A stretch of 64,000 bases of DNA from Cryptomeria japonica. Lineage: Eukaryota; Streptophyta; Pinopsida; Cupressales; Cupressaceae. Of this stretch, positions 23,090 through 35,136 are shown piece after piece (the stretch's first letter is position 1; every line of letters starts with the position of its first letter). A model generated the notes under the pieces. That model was not told the origin of the DNA and made no database searches. It saw nothing but the letters and a program-made list of their open reading frames with translations. The DNA lies in NCBI RefSeq assembly GCF_030272615.1, contig NC_081409.1:472806573-472870572 (forward strand), written 5' to 3'. Position numbers and translations under genes: made by a program.

Positions 23090-25700
23090 GTGCAAAATCA
23101 GGTTTTATCTCCGATTTCACATCAATTTTTAGTCATTAAGTGTAAAATCGGGTTTTAACATTGATTATTCACTTGGTAATAAATCTTAGATGTAAATCAG
23201 ACCTATAGGTCTGACTTACACCTTTTTGGTCTATCAAGTGCAAATCGAACCCATAGGTCTGATTTACACCTTTATTATGCATGATTTTGCAATTAATTTT
23301 TTGAAGTGTTTGTTTCAAATTGGGTTTCTTTACCCATTTAATATGTGATTATAGCCCTAATTTTCATTATCATTTTCTTGAAGGATTGAAGATCTCAATT
23401 TTTGTCAAGATTTAGTCATAGAAATCATGGTATGTATCCATTTCTTAAAGATTTAAGCTTTCAATTTTTATCTTGCATGCCCTAGTTTTTTTCACTAGTA
23501 AAGATCAAATTTGAAACCCGATACATATCAAGAATTATCTTGATATGTATGGGATTATAAATTTGACTTAATTCTTCTTTTCCAAGTTTTGTTTTTGTTG
23601 GCATTTGCATGAATATTGAATTAATGATATGTTATGTTGTCATTGATGTCAATTAACCAGTAATGATATTGTTGTAATGTTGTTTTGTAACCGGTAGGAA
23701 GAGCTAGTAAAGGGAACTCTAACCGGTAGGTAATTTTGAGGAGTGAACCGGTATTGCTAAGTATTAGAGAGTTGAACCGGTAAAACCTACCTATTGATTT
23801 GATAAACCCTAACCAATTAAGTTTGGTGAATTGGTTATATTGGTTTATGATCTGATGATGAGTGGTAATTTTTATGACACATATGCATATTGTATGAAGA
23901 GAGTTTCAAAGTGTTTTTCACACATTGAGGTAATGGTTTTTGTCTAGGGAATGAGCAAGTATATTGCATGTAATGCAAAATGCATGATGAGTTACTGAGT
24001 TCGATAAAGTGGTGATCAAGGAGCGGTCGAGTCTTTCTTGAATGATTTGTAGAGATTGTTATGTAATCTAATGGTCATACTTGAACCAATTTGTTTGTAA
24101 TCTCTATGAGATAATTAGGTTTTTGTTGTGTTACTGACCTAATTGATTTGTTTATAAGGTCGATGAGTTGTTAGTTTTAGAGTTGGAAAAGTTTCAGTTG
24201 AGTGTGTGGTTGCCAAACTTGATGATGTATCTACAGTTTAAGTAAAGGCAGATAAGAGAATGAAAAGGCTCTGAACAAGCAAGTGTAGTTCTATTCAAAC
24301 AGATCAACAAACCCCTGTTGTTTTCTAACAATTACAACAATTAAATCCCCTAATCGGGTAAGCTCTAACAAGCTTGGTGTTATTCAAATCCTCTAACTAG
24401 GTGATCCATTAGCTTGGATTCTAAATCCTTTACAAAGGTTACTCCTCACAGAGTATTGCTTCTAACAAGGCATTATACTCAATCCCCTAGCCGGGTGGTC
24501 CCTAACAGGATATGTTCTTAACAGGATTTTTTTTAAAAGGTTTAACAAGCTTGGATCCTAACAAGGTGAACTTCAGAAGAGTTTAGAATTCTTGTGAGTT
24601 CTATCTCACCGTGGTTTTTCCCATTTGGGTTTCCACGTCAAAAATATTGTGTCAAGTGGTGAATGTTTTTGTGGTTATGATTCTATGGTTGATTTGGTTA
24701 ACTACTTATTTCACTTTGATAAGTCATGATAACCGGCAACAATATGAAATAAATTTTTACTTATGTCAGTAAAAGTATTTGGATGTTTGTGAAGTTCAAG
24801 TTGCTTATTGTTACCTGTTGTAACAGTCAAATGGTTTATCTTGACAAGTTTAATCTTGATAGTGATATTGCATTTATAGTTCTAAGATTAATTTGAGAGA
24901 TTGATTTTGAGATTGTTGAAGTTATTATCAGTTTTTCTATCTACTGATTCAACCCCCCCCTCTCAGTAGTTGACTAGATCCTTATTCTTTCATCATACCA
25001 TCAGTTTCATAGTGGAGACAGGATGGTGTGTCCATCACACACCCCCACCATCTTTACCTTTTATTATTGTTCAAAGTGATAATGCTTGGGTAGGGGTATT
25101 ACCCCGATCCTCACCATAGTCTATGACTATGGTGGTGCTTGGGGCCTTATCCTCATCCCACCCTTTTGTTCTTCCTTTCATTGTAGTGATGGTGGTTGGG
25201 TCTATATCCCTGACACCCACCAATATCTTTGCAGTGATGGTGGTCTAGGTTACAAACCTGAGCACCACAAAATTTTGGTCTGAGCTATTTGCTAAGTGTC
25301 AGATAGGTTTACAACCCTGCTCGACACTATCTTTGGCTTTCCTTTATGAAGTGTCAATCAAAGTTATAACCTCTCCCGACTCTCATCCATGGATTTACCT
25401 ATATATGAAGTACAGATTGGACTTCTAAGTCTGATATACACTTAACTTAGTTACATTAAACTAGTGTATATCAGAGTTATAACTTCGATTTGCATTACTT
25501 TGTGAGTTTTTTCCACAATGTAAATCGAAGTTATAACTCAGATATACATTACTTTTTTATATTGATTTATATGAAGTACAAATCAGAATTTTAAGTCCAA
25601 TATGCACTTGGTATTGATTTTACATATGTTTAAGAGAAAATTGGACATATATGTCCAATTTACACCCAATGCACACACATACAAATTGATGATTTTGATC
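23090..25700. repeat. Array of imperfect palindromes in the C leader (right copy)
   Basis: About 16 hairpin-like units in two blocks (23090-23550 and 25025-25660), split by the solo LTR. The best is 23191-23220, with 15-base arms TGTAAATCAGACCTA / TAGGTCTGACTTACA and one mismatch. Others are 23521-23550 (13-base perfect arms), GGTGTGTCCATCACACACC near 25025 and TTGGACATATATGTCCAA (25641-25658, perfect). Most units have a centre of the form GGNTATAACC or similar. Confidence 0.8.
23596..25003 (+). repeat. Solo LTR inserted in family C
   Basis: Starts TGTTGGCATTTGCATG and ends CATACCATCA, with near-matching 5-bp duplications GTTTT (23591-23595) and GTTTC (25004-25008). The left C copy shows the uninterrupted target (TTTTTGTTTCATGGTGG, minus strand), confirming the limits. 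It contains GTTGTCATTGATGTCAA, four AACCGGTA words (23690-23790), mini-hairpins of the CCCCTAATCGGGT type (24340-24530) and the poly-C box at about 24945-24965. No internal region remains, as expected from LTR-LTR recombination. Confidence 0.9.
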
Positions 25701-25929
25701 AATTTGTGATTGATGGATGAACTTTTCCTATCAAGGAATATTTTTATGAAGGCTAATCATTTCAAAAAATGATCTTTTCATGTTGTAGTGCATCCATTGC
25801 AAATGTCAAAACCCTATCCAAGCAAAAAGTCAATGAAGTTCAAGAAGAAAGAAATACATCCAGTGTTTCCTTTGTCTTCCCTGACATCAAATTGACAATA
25901 TTAGGGACATTGAGATCGGTCATCTGGAT

Positions 25930-27967
25930 CTTGATGAGTTCTTGAAGAGGGTGAAGTCACCACCAATTTCTTGCAAGACGGATCCCATAATAAATAGTGA
26001 AATTCATCTGGTGGCCACTCCATGTCATCTCAAAATCTAGAATTTATGTTGCCTCTAGCCAACAAATATGATCCTATCACCAAATCAGTAAAGGATGTTG
26101 ATGGAAATAAAGCATTCATTAAGCTTGATGAGGATTTATTTGATACAATTTTCAAGTGTTCTCTTATAGATCAATATGCAGATATTGATATGCAATTAGT
26201 AGTGGATTATTTTGATAAGAATTTAGAGAAATGCGGGAGAAATATGAATGATAACTGGCTAAAAACACCAAGGCCTACAATTTCTAGATGACCAGTAAGT
26301 CTTCCTTGTAGCGACTTTATTGAAGAGGTCAATGATCTCATTACTCTTCTCAGTAGAGTAAAATGCCTTCCAACTTCAAATACTTATCACAAATGGATGT
26401 ATCGATAAATTCATATCATTAGGCAGAATGAGAAGAAGATCTTCTGAGGCAAGAAAATTGTAGATGCTCTATGTGAACTATTGACCAAGGTGCCTACCAC
26501 CTTGAAATTCTATATGAATTATTATCTTGTCTATGTAGCTACCTCAATGAGACATTTTCCAAGTCTATCAACTATAGGTGACAGGAGTCAAGTTGTTGTT
26601 CACAAGTATTTCTCTCATTTAACTCTCTTAGAGAGTTTACACCATTTTAGGAGGGTAAATGATGATTTCTTTGCTCATTACATGTGTTTATTTGACAAGG
26701 AACTTCAGAGAAAAAGAGTGTCAAATGTAGCATAGAAGGTGGTGAGTGAATATGGTTGCATTTTCCATCAATTTCCTACCTTCATATATATCAAAATTGG
26801 ATGTTTTGATAGAGAACCCTTCATACTTCCAAGGTATCCATCTAATAAGATCATCCTTATGGAAATGACTTGCCAAATTATTTCTATCCATAAGCATCAA
26901 TCTGGAGCTCATAAGACAGGTCTCAAGTTCTCCATCACTATAGGGAGATATTCCATCAATTTCATCTACAAGGCTTGTGCCATGGAGGAGGAGATGATGA
27001 GAGTGACTATGAGATTCTTCAAAGCTAGAAAGTTCTTTGACTATAGGGGCATAAAGAATAATATTAAGAATAACTATACCCATATCCGTTGAATTGAAGA
27101 TGTGCAGGTAGCTTGCAGGATATAAGAATATGTTCGAAGAATGGATTACTATCATTTGATAGTAGAACAAATTGAAAATTTTGATCTTGCTGATTTTCCT
27201 GAAGATCTTGAAGAGGATGGTGATATCCTTGATCTTGCATATGAAAGAAACAAAGTTACTAGATTACCTCTACCTCTCATACAATACTCTCAAAAGGAGA
27301 ACACTTATATAAGGGCGAGGTTACAAAAGATCCTTGAGACTGCCACTGCTTGGTTGAACCTACATGGTGTATAGATGAAACCTTTCCAAACTAGGTCATT
27401 TGAAGATGATGTTGTAGGTCCTAAGGGAAAGACTTCTAAATTAAGAACCAAGAATAGGAAACATCCGTCAACTCCTAAGGGTCTTAAATTCAAATTCACC
27501 ATTGGAAAGGATAAAGCTCAAGGCGAGCCTTCAACTCAAAAGACTCAATTTCATGATGAAGTTGAAGGAGAGAAGAAGAAAATGAAGATGAACAACTCCA
27601 AGGAGAAGATGAACCAGAGAATGAACATGAACAAGATGAAGGAGAATTTGATAAGGAGGGATTGCCTGAAATCCCAAGTACTTCCTAGTCTCAAGAGAAA
27701 TATGAAGGTATTCCTCCTGCATCATGTGATATCACAAGTACTACTTTAGTATCCATTACTGATGCTATTCCTTTGGGTTCCACTATGTCATTTCCTTCAC
27801 AAGATCCTAAAATACATGTTATTCCTTCCACCTCCACAAGTGAATCAGACCTAGATACACCTCATGACAACCTTGATACCATGTTCCTTCCTAATTTATT
27901 TGAGGTTACTTCTTCCATATTGGAAAATTTTGAAATTTCTATGTTAGAAACCCAAGTTCCTCCATAG
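25930..27967 (+). pseudogene. Family C ORF, decayed (about 650 codons)
   Basis: Unknown protein. A frameshift near 26015 separates the N-terminal part, seen intact in the left copy, from a frame open from 26022 to about 27750 apart from scattered stops (26289, about 26406, 26733, 27090, 27372). It opens with LANKYDPITK, DVDGN, DEDLFDTIF and a Tyr-rich segment. The middle holds IKIGCFDREPFILP RYP, which parallels the family E ORF near 10.65 kb. The C-terminal part turns basic (KGLKFKFTIGKDKAQ), then an acidic Glu/Asp run is met in another frame (about 27590-27660), followed by a Ser/Thr/Pro tail. Conservation of the same blocks in C and E suggests descent from one transposon-borne gene. Function is not recognised. 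Confidence 0.65.
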
Positions 27968-28018
27968 GTTTCTACCATCTCAAATACACCTTGTAACAAT
28001 AAAATTCATCATAATTAA

Positions 28019-29079
28019 CTAGAAATATTAAGGAAATCATGAATCCCTATTCTAGCTATGAATTCTCATAAATATCAATGAAAGCATTTGAGATAACAAT
28101 AAGGATATAAAATATTCAATCAAAACTCCCTATTTCATGACCGCATGTCACTTCCATTTCTCTTATCCTCTTTGAGTAATGATGTTGGATCTCAAATATT
28201 GCACTACTAACCTACATAAATATGACACAAAGATTCAAAGTTTGTGATTAATGAAAATGAAGAATTGATGTTGAATTTATAAATTTTTGGAGAGGATTGA
28301 ATAAGAGGTGGAACTCAAGTGAGCTAACATGTTGGTTGATAGTTGAACTGCCAATTGGGAGGTGTAACTGAATGGATTGAATTGATGACTGTAATGCTCA
28401 CCAAAATACCCTAGAGAAATATACTAACTAGCATGCAATAGAGATAATTTTTTTAAAAACATCAACTACTCAAGTGCAACTACTCAAGTGTGATAATCAA
28501 TCTATTAAACACAATAATATTTAACCATCATGAATAATACCAAAAGAACATTTAATGCAAGCAAAAATAACACAACACATCTAAGCATTCCCTAGGGAAT
28601 CTCAACACCATTACTTAAAATTAACCATAAGCAATAACACAACATAACATCACAAGCATGAGAACATATTTACCACCATAGTCTAATGCATACTAATTCC
28701 CTAGCATGATTTAGTCTTTCCATGCATACATGATCATTCACTACTTTATAACATAATTATATCCATCTACAAAGAATACATTAACCAACCCATTTTAAGT
28801 TCATTTTAAAACACCAATGCCAAATGTTCCTACTCCCAAACACTCGTACATTTTTATCATCATAAATTAATCACAAGATAATCTATCACATTTTTAATAT
28901 TACATGAGACTATACATATCCATAATTCATTTCCATTAATAAACCAATATCACAAATTACATCATTAATTCTCCTAACATGCTATTACATGAATACAATG
29001 TCCTTCACAACAAGGAACATAGCTTTATTTATATTACAATTACATCATGAATTAATACATTCATTGCCATATAATCATT
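28019..29079. other. AT-rich repeat, possible gypsy-type LTR start
   Basis: No gene. At 28390 a plus-strand TGTAATGCTCACCAAAATAC follows the pattern of many plant gypsy LTR starts, so 28390-29079 plus 31521-33924 may be one very AT-rich LTR, interrupted by the solo LTR and element D. I could not find its end or a primer site. Confidence 0.35.
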
Positions 29080-31520
29080 TGTTAGAATTGAAGTTGTTAT
29101 TGATGTCAACATGTGTGTGTGTAGGGATGAGAAATGAAGATCAGATTGGTTACAGTGATGCGGGATGATGAGGTTTCAAAGGAAGATCAGATAGGTTGCA
29201 AATGAAGTAGAAGAGATCAGGTTGATGTTGCAGACTCCCACAATGCCATATGATGAGTTCCTATTGGATGTCCTGAAGCTGGAGTTGTGAAAACAATATA
29301 TTATGTATATCGGCAAGATCTCTTTAGGTTATACTGATTTCAGTATGGTCTAATAAATAAGTATCACAAGTCTTATCGGGATAGCTACACTAATCGAATG
29401 TTGTGTAGGTGAAGTAGTTATATCGAGACAACTTTGTCAATTAAGTGGGTACAGGTGAAGTGATCCTATCAGGATAGCTATACTGATGTCAGGTCGTGAC
29501 GAGTCTCTTTGGTATTGTGTCGGATCGGGATAGCAATACCAATAATAGAGTTTGTGCTACACATCAGTATAATTGACAAAGCCAAAGTAATGTTTTTGAA
29601 TAATATCGATAGAGTTATCTACCTTGATATGAGTATATTGGAATAGCTATGCCAATGAGGAGATCATGGAGGTACATCAAAATAGCTGACAAAGGTGGAG
29701 TAGCAATTTTGTGTTATACCGATAGTGTTAACTACTCTAACAATGATTATGTCGGAATAGCTATATCGACAAGGTGATCTAGGGTGTGTTTCAGAATAGT
29801 TACTAAAGGCAGGATGACACATTTTTTTATGCCGATAGATAACTATTCTGACAGTTTCCTATCAGAATACCTTATGCCAATGAAATAAACAAAAGACATT
29901 GCAAGGTGTTTTGGAGTAGCTTCTGAACTCAGAATGACATGTTCTTGGTATGTCGATAATGTAAGTTATTCTGACATGAGAAAATGTTGAGAAGACCCCT
30001 TGGTGAATTGATCAGAATAATAAATGTTGATATGGAGAAGGTCCTTGGAGTTTGATTTTGGAATAGCTACATCGATGTTGGTTCATGTTGGGTCATCGGA
30101 ATAGTTTGTGTTGGTGGGATATTGTCCAAGTGCTAAGCCGATAGTGTTATCTATTTCGATGGGTATGCACTTTTGGATACCTTATGCCGATATAGTTTTT
30201 CACTGTGGAGGTTGAGTATTGTGATAGCTATGCTGATGAAGGTCAAGCAGATAGTATGTCATCAAAATAGTTTATAAAGGCGAAGTAAGTACAAAATAGT
30301 AATCCGATAGTTAAGACTATTTCTATGGAGCCTTAAGCAATACGACTTCATGATAGCCTATGGAGATAGAATAAATCAAAGGTGAAGATATCATTGGAGT
30401 AACTCATGCTGATGAGAGTGATCAAAGGTATCAAATGGCCATCAGGGTAGATTGTGAAGGTGGAATAGCTACAAGATGTCATCCCGATAGTTGAAGCTAT
30501 TCTGATAGTGCTTTAAGGATGTTTATCAGAATGTGTTAGCTCAATGTACCTACAGAGCATGTTTTCAGGCTACCCGATAGTCCACATAACCTTTGAATTT
30601 GTATTACCCAACAACGTGGCGTGTATAGAACAAATCAGAGGACGTCTGTCGAAAAGATGAAAGGGTATTTTTGTCGATATAATTGATGCTTGTGATCAAC
30701 TCTACAACCATGTCTATTGCAATCTATGGTTGAATGATAGACTGGGAGTGTAGTAGAAGGCAAGAACAGAGTGTGATGTTGGTGTGGTTGCAAGATGACA
30801 ACATAGAGAGGTAGGGTAGAGAAGATAGAGAAAAAACAAAGCAGCAGAGATCAAAGATAGAGAGGAGTGATCAGAATGCAGAGAGCCAAGACAGCTAGAA
30901 GCAACAAGAAATTAAGAAAAGGCAGAAAGGATAGTAGGAGAGTAGAGCAGAGAAGAGAGCAAAGAATAAGGGATGAGAAAGATAGAATGAAAAGAGTTGA
31001 GATTGAAGCATAAAGAATTGAGGGCAGAAGAGAGCCATTCAATCTCAAAGGAAGATTGGCTAGGTGTTACAAAACTTCATTTTCAACAAGGTATCTAACT
31101 TTTATTTGTTATCTATACTCATTGTAATCTTTAAGTGGGTGCTCAGAGTTAGGGGTTGGTGCTCCTTTGGGTTGTAGCCCATAAATATGTAGGGGTTTGT
31201 GCTCCTTGGGTTGGTTCCCTAAAGCTAGGGGTTGGTGCTCCTTGGGTTTGTGCCCTAAATGTTGTAATAATATTTACCTATTAGGTTGGATTGGAGCAGT
31301 AGACTCCAACAACATTTCTCACTGACGTTTTTCCTCATTGTGGGTTTTCCTCATATACACTTGTGTTATGGGTTGCCTCTTGTGTGTGTGATCGTGTGTT
31401 TGATAACTATGCTCATTTCTTTATGATTATTGATATTAAAGCTTAGATCTCTTAGAAGGAATTTTTTTTTATTGTTCATGACCAATTCACCCCCTCTCAG
31501 TGGTTCATTGTGTTCCAACA
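29080..31520 (+). repeat. 2.44-kb solo LTR with perfect target duplication
   Basis: Starts TGTTAGAATTGAAG and ends TGTTCCAACA. Perfect duplication TCATT lies at 29075-29079 and 31521-31525. It shows the TTATTGATGTCAACAT box near the start, a CTCCTTGGGTT-rich zone (31140-31260) and AATTCACCCCCTCTCAG just before the end. Most of its U3 side is a palindrome array (29290-30560). No ORF of note; the short ORFs are chance. Confidence 0.92.
29290..30560. repeat. Array of ATAGCTAT-centred palindromes inside the solo LTR
   Basis: More than 20 units of about 20 bp are spaced at irregular 40-70 bp intervals. Examples are ATCAGGATAGCTATACTGAT (29468-29487) and GTCGGAATAGCTATATCGAC (29751-29770). They alternate with units of the form CCGATAGNNNAACTATTCTG. 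Outer arms vary (TCGG/CCGA, TCAG/CTGA, TTGG/CCAA) while remaining complementary in many units. Confidence 0.7.
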
Positions 31521-33924
31521 TCATTTACATCAATATGCTACAAGAATCCATCCAAGATGAAGAGATAAGATATCCACAACCACACAAGATCATCCAATGG
31601 GGAACATCCCAATGGAAGAAGGCATCAAACCACCCAACCATGTGGAACCAAAGGAACCACCCCCATGCTAGGAGATGACACACGATCCCACTCATACTCT
31701 AGGTCTAAGATGACACCTTAAAACCAAGGAATATACCAAAACAACAACAAGAAAACCAAACATATAAATTAAATACAAAAACCAAAATACAAGACCTTAG
31801 AGGTGACACCTCAAAGAAGCTCAAGGCACTAGGACCTACATGTAGGGAAAATAATGTCATCACATGCAACATGTGGGTACCTAATCACTGGTCGCGATTA
31901 TCCCAAAGAACATGTGGAGCCATCTCCCTTTGTGGAGTGAGGAAGATTAGCTTTCCTGGGTTGCTAAGGCCTTCCCAGTCCTATCTCAGTCCTCTACCAC
32001 AGGATAAGGTAAAGGGGCCAACATATTTTATTATCTTATTAAGATTAACTAATCTACCCAACCTAGGTATTTTAATTAGGTTATCACTTGTTTACAAGTA
32101 AAACTTCATGTCAGATACCTAGTGATCTAGACCCTGGGTACACCTAGCAGTCCACTCCATATGATCTCAGTCACTCACTAAGAAGCCCACTCCCCCCCTT
32201 GCATGCACCTAGACCTTAGGATAAAATGCACATCATGAAAATATCTCAACAAGACCATGGGCTTAACCAATGCACAATCAAGATCCAACATAAATAATTC
32301 AATTCAGAGCCTGACTTACAAGAATCACATATACAAATCAAATGATCAAAAGAGACATTAAACAGACCATAGATCAAACTTGGCACATCTTAGGCCTCAT
32401 AAAACAACCTTTGGATATCAAAAAACCAAATAAAAAATCTTAGAAATCCACAAAAACTGACTCAGAAGGTAAAATAATGAAAAAAATGCATATACTCTGC
32501 AGAGTAGCGCTTTTGCACAATTGTGCAGTGCCTTCACTCATTGTTTTAGTGCCTTTGACAATTTAGACAATGCTTATACTAAAGGTTTTAGTGCTTTCAC
32601 TATGGTTTAGCACATACATAAAACTAGACAATGCATATGATCAACAGGTTAGCGCTTTTGCTAAAAAGAATAGCGCCTTTGACATAAACAATAGCACTTC
32701 CATAGTTTTAGCACATTTGCTCAGACACAGAAGAAAAAAACTTATGATCAACATAGAAAACCACAAAGACAACCATAAATCTGAAAATACTATCAATAGA
32801 GACTCAAATGAACACTCGATCGAAGGATTCAAATAAACAACTCAAAGCAAACCAAAATCATGACTCAATTGGGAAACTTATACATGACAATCATACATGG
32901 GAAAACACTATAGCAACTATAGAGAACAATATGCAACAAACTAGCATATATAATTCAAATTCCCTTCTAAAATTTATTTCAAAAGTATATTACTATTAGC
33001 TAATTTAAATCTTCTTTAATCCCAGCCCAAGCAAACATCATAGACACGATGCAGACAATCTTTTGAAAACCAAATGCGAAGATCACAGGCTAAAATCTCC
33101 CAACCTGAATCAATAGATTTATGGCCAAGAGAAATCTAATGAAGAGAAATCTAAACAATCCTCAAGCAACCAAAATCCAAAGCCAAGCCGAATGTGCAGA
33201 GAATTCTTCCCAGAAGCCAACCTCGGTGAATGCACAAGAAACCAATTAAATAGAAAATCAACCCAGAACCCATGCAAATGTCATTGAATAGAAATATTAT
33301 AAAATCATATATTTCCTACCTACCAACCCATAAAACAAAACACAAATAATATAAAATAATATTTATCTAACTTATCAATCTTTTTAGGCAATGGTAAAAT
33401 AGGGTAGGTAAGTAATATGTATATTATTTTCATTTACCCAAGTAACAAGATACATAAGCATTTGATTTAAAACCAAATGAAATAATAATAAACCAAGCCC
33501 AATAAAATAAATCAAGGGCTAATAATAAATCAAAAGCCACAAATTAAATAAAGGCTCCAATATATAAATAATTCAAAGGTATATAATTAAATAACCACAA
33601 ATAATCAATTAAATAATAAGTAATCTTTAATATCAATAAATAATCCTTGATAAACCAAGAATAAATAACAATAACAATAATAATCTCACATTAATGTTTA
33701 AATATTTATACCAACTAATTATTTATTTTATTATTATAAACTATATTAACCTATTAATTTAATTTAATATTATTAAACTATATGAATCAATTTAATCAAT
33801 TAATTAAAATTAAACCAATCAATAAACACAACACTACACAAGCAATCCAACATAGGATAACCCAAGGAATCACTAGATACCAAGCAACAACTCATGCCAA
33901 GACTCTAAACTGACAAGGTTAATC
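31521..33924. other. Unclassified AT-rich repeat with a short hairpin-motif cluster
   Basis: No supportable gene; ORFs at 31430-32101 and 32570-32999 have no domain. 31640-32200 has a few GC-richer stretches of unknown origin. 32490-32730 holds the TAGCGCTTTTGC motif cluster. 33260-33830 is extremely AT-rich (AATAAT runs). Confidence 0.5.
32490..32730. repeat. Cluster of TAGYGCYTTTNC hairpin words
   Basis: About nine related words in 240 bp, several self-complementary: TTAGCGCTTTTGCTAA (32649-32664), TAGTGCTTTCACTA (32589-32602) and AGTGCCTTCACT (near 32527). The change GC/GC to GTG/CAC in both arms keeps pairing. Others, such as TAGCGCCTTTGAC, are unpaired. Confidence 0.6.
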
Positions 33925-35136
33925 TGTTGGAATCTAAGAACACTGAGAGGGGGGGGGGGTGGTGAATTAGTGTTCTACCGGAATGGAGAAATTTAACCTT
34001 ATTAATACAACAACTCAACAACCGGTAAACATAAAAGCATATAACAATAAGAAACAATGTAAACACAAAGATGAACACCATAACACCATAGATTTATACA
34101 TGGAAAACCTCAAAGAGGAAAAACCACGATAGGATTGGAGACCCACAATATCTATCCACTGATCAGATGAATAAATATTACAATAAGGGGCCTGCACATG
34201 CAAGAAGGCCAATAGCCTAGAGCACACTACTCATCACAAAAGGAGTCTTACTAACTACAAAAAACATCACACAACAATCCAAAATGAAGATTGAACTGCA
34301 AGTATAGCATCTCCCATGCTTAAATACAGTTTCGATTAAGCTCAATACCGAAGGCCTAAAACCTCTTCCACAAAACCAATTTGATCACCTATGATCGACC
34401 AAATCCTTTGCATGAATAATTACAATATTGTTCGCATAATCCCATACCATACATGATTTTCATTTATCTACAAAGAGATCTTACATCATATTTATACCAA
34501 CCTCAGACCTAAACAATTAGGTCGACCACCTAAAAGATAATACAATAAATTCATAACTTAAACCTTTAATCTAATGATCAACCAAGTCATCTTAGGCCGA
34601 AAACAACATAATCTAATCAATGAATCCAATCGGTAATGTATCAGGAGCATCAACCCACACGTTACACAAACTAGTTCATAACCTAGCAGAATAACCACCA
34701 GACCTATAATAGGTCTCCATAAGCGAAATGAAACACCATGAACAACTAGACCACAAACATGATAACCATCAGCATCCTGAGAACTTACTAGAAGCCACAC
34801 CAACACCACTTATACATAATATCAAAAGATCTTCAATAAAGCTCTGCTGGTGAAACCCTCACCGATAAACAAAAGGATTACTAGAACAAGTGATAGCTTC
34901 TGAATCATCAAATCCCAAACCAACTGAATGTAATACACATCAAGAACACATGAATAACCAATCCAAACTAATTCCACATGCCAAAGCATACCAGAGCATA
35001 CCGGATCAACATGATCTTACCAACCAGAAACCAAACGGGGACCAACCAGATATGGGTAAACAACCAAAGCAGCTAGTGTTGACATCAATGACAAACATCA
35101 ATGCAACACATAATCAATTCCTCCAAATTGCCAACA
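33925..35136 (-). repeat. 3' LTR of element D
   Basis: Minus-strand start TGTTGGCAATTTGGAGG at 35136, end GATTCCAACA at 33925. Contains TTTGTCATTGATGTCAAC, a GACCTAAACAATTAGGTC palindrome (34505-34522), CATGTGCAGGCCCCTTATTG and a poly-C box (poly-G of about 12 on the plus strand at 33949-33959). Confidence 0.93.

Larger units (their letters stand above)
22887..28018 (+). mobile_element. Family C element, right copy
   Basis: Starts TGTTGTCCTCATTTTC and carries the same leader, palindrome array and ORF as the inverted left copy (3306-5756). A 1,408-bp solo LTR splits it. No LTR pair, primer site or polymerase domain was found. The 3' end is arbitrary: ORF traces fade near 28018 and no terminal repeat is seen. 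Confidence 0.65.

Noticed and set aside
30851-31048. Leu/Ser-rich ORF on the minus strand inside the 29-31.5 kb LTR
   Set aside because: It is the complement of a purine-rich AGAGAGAA stretch; low-complexity translation.
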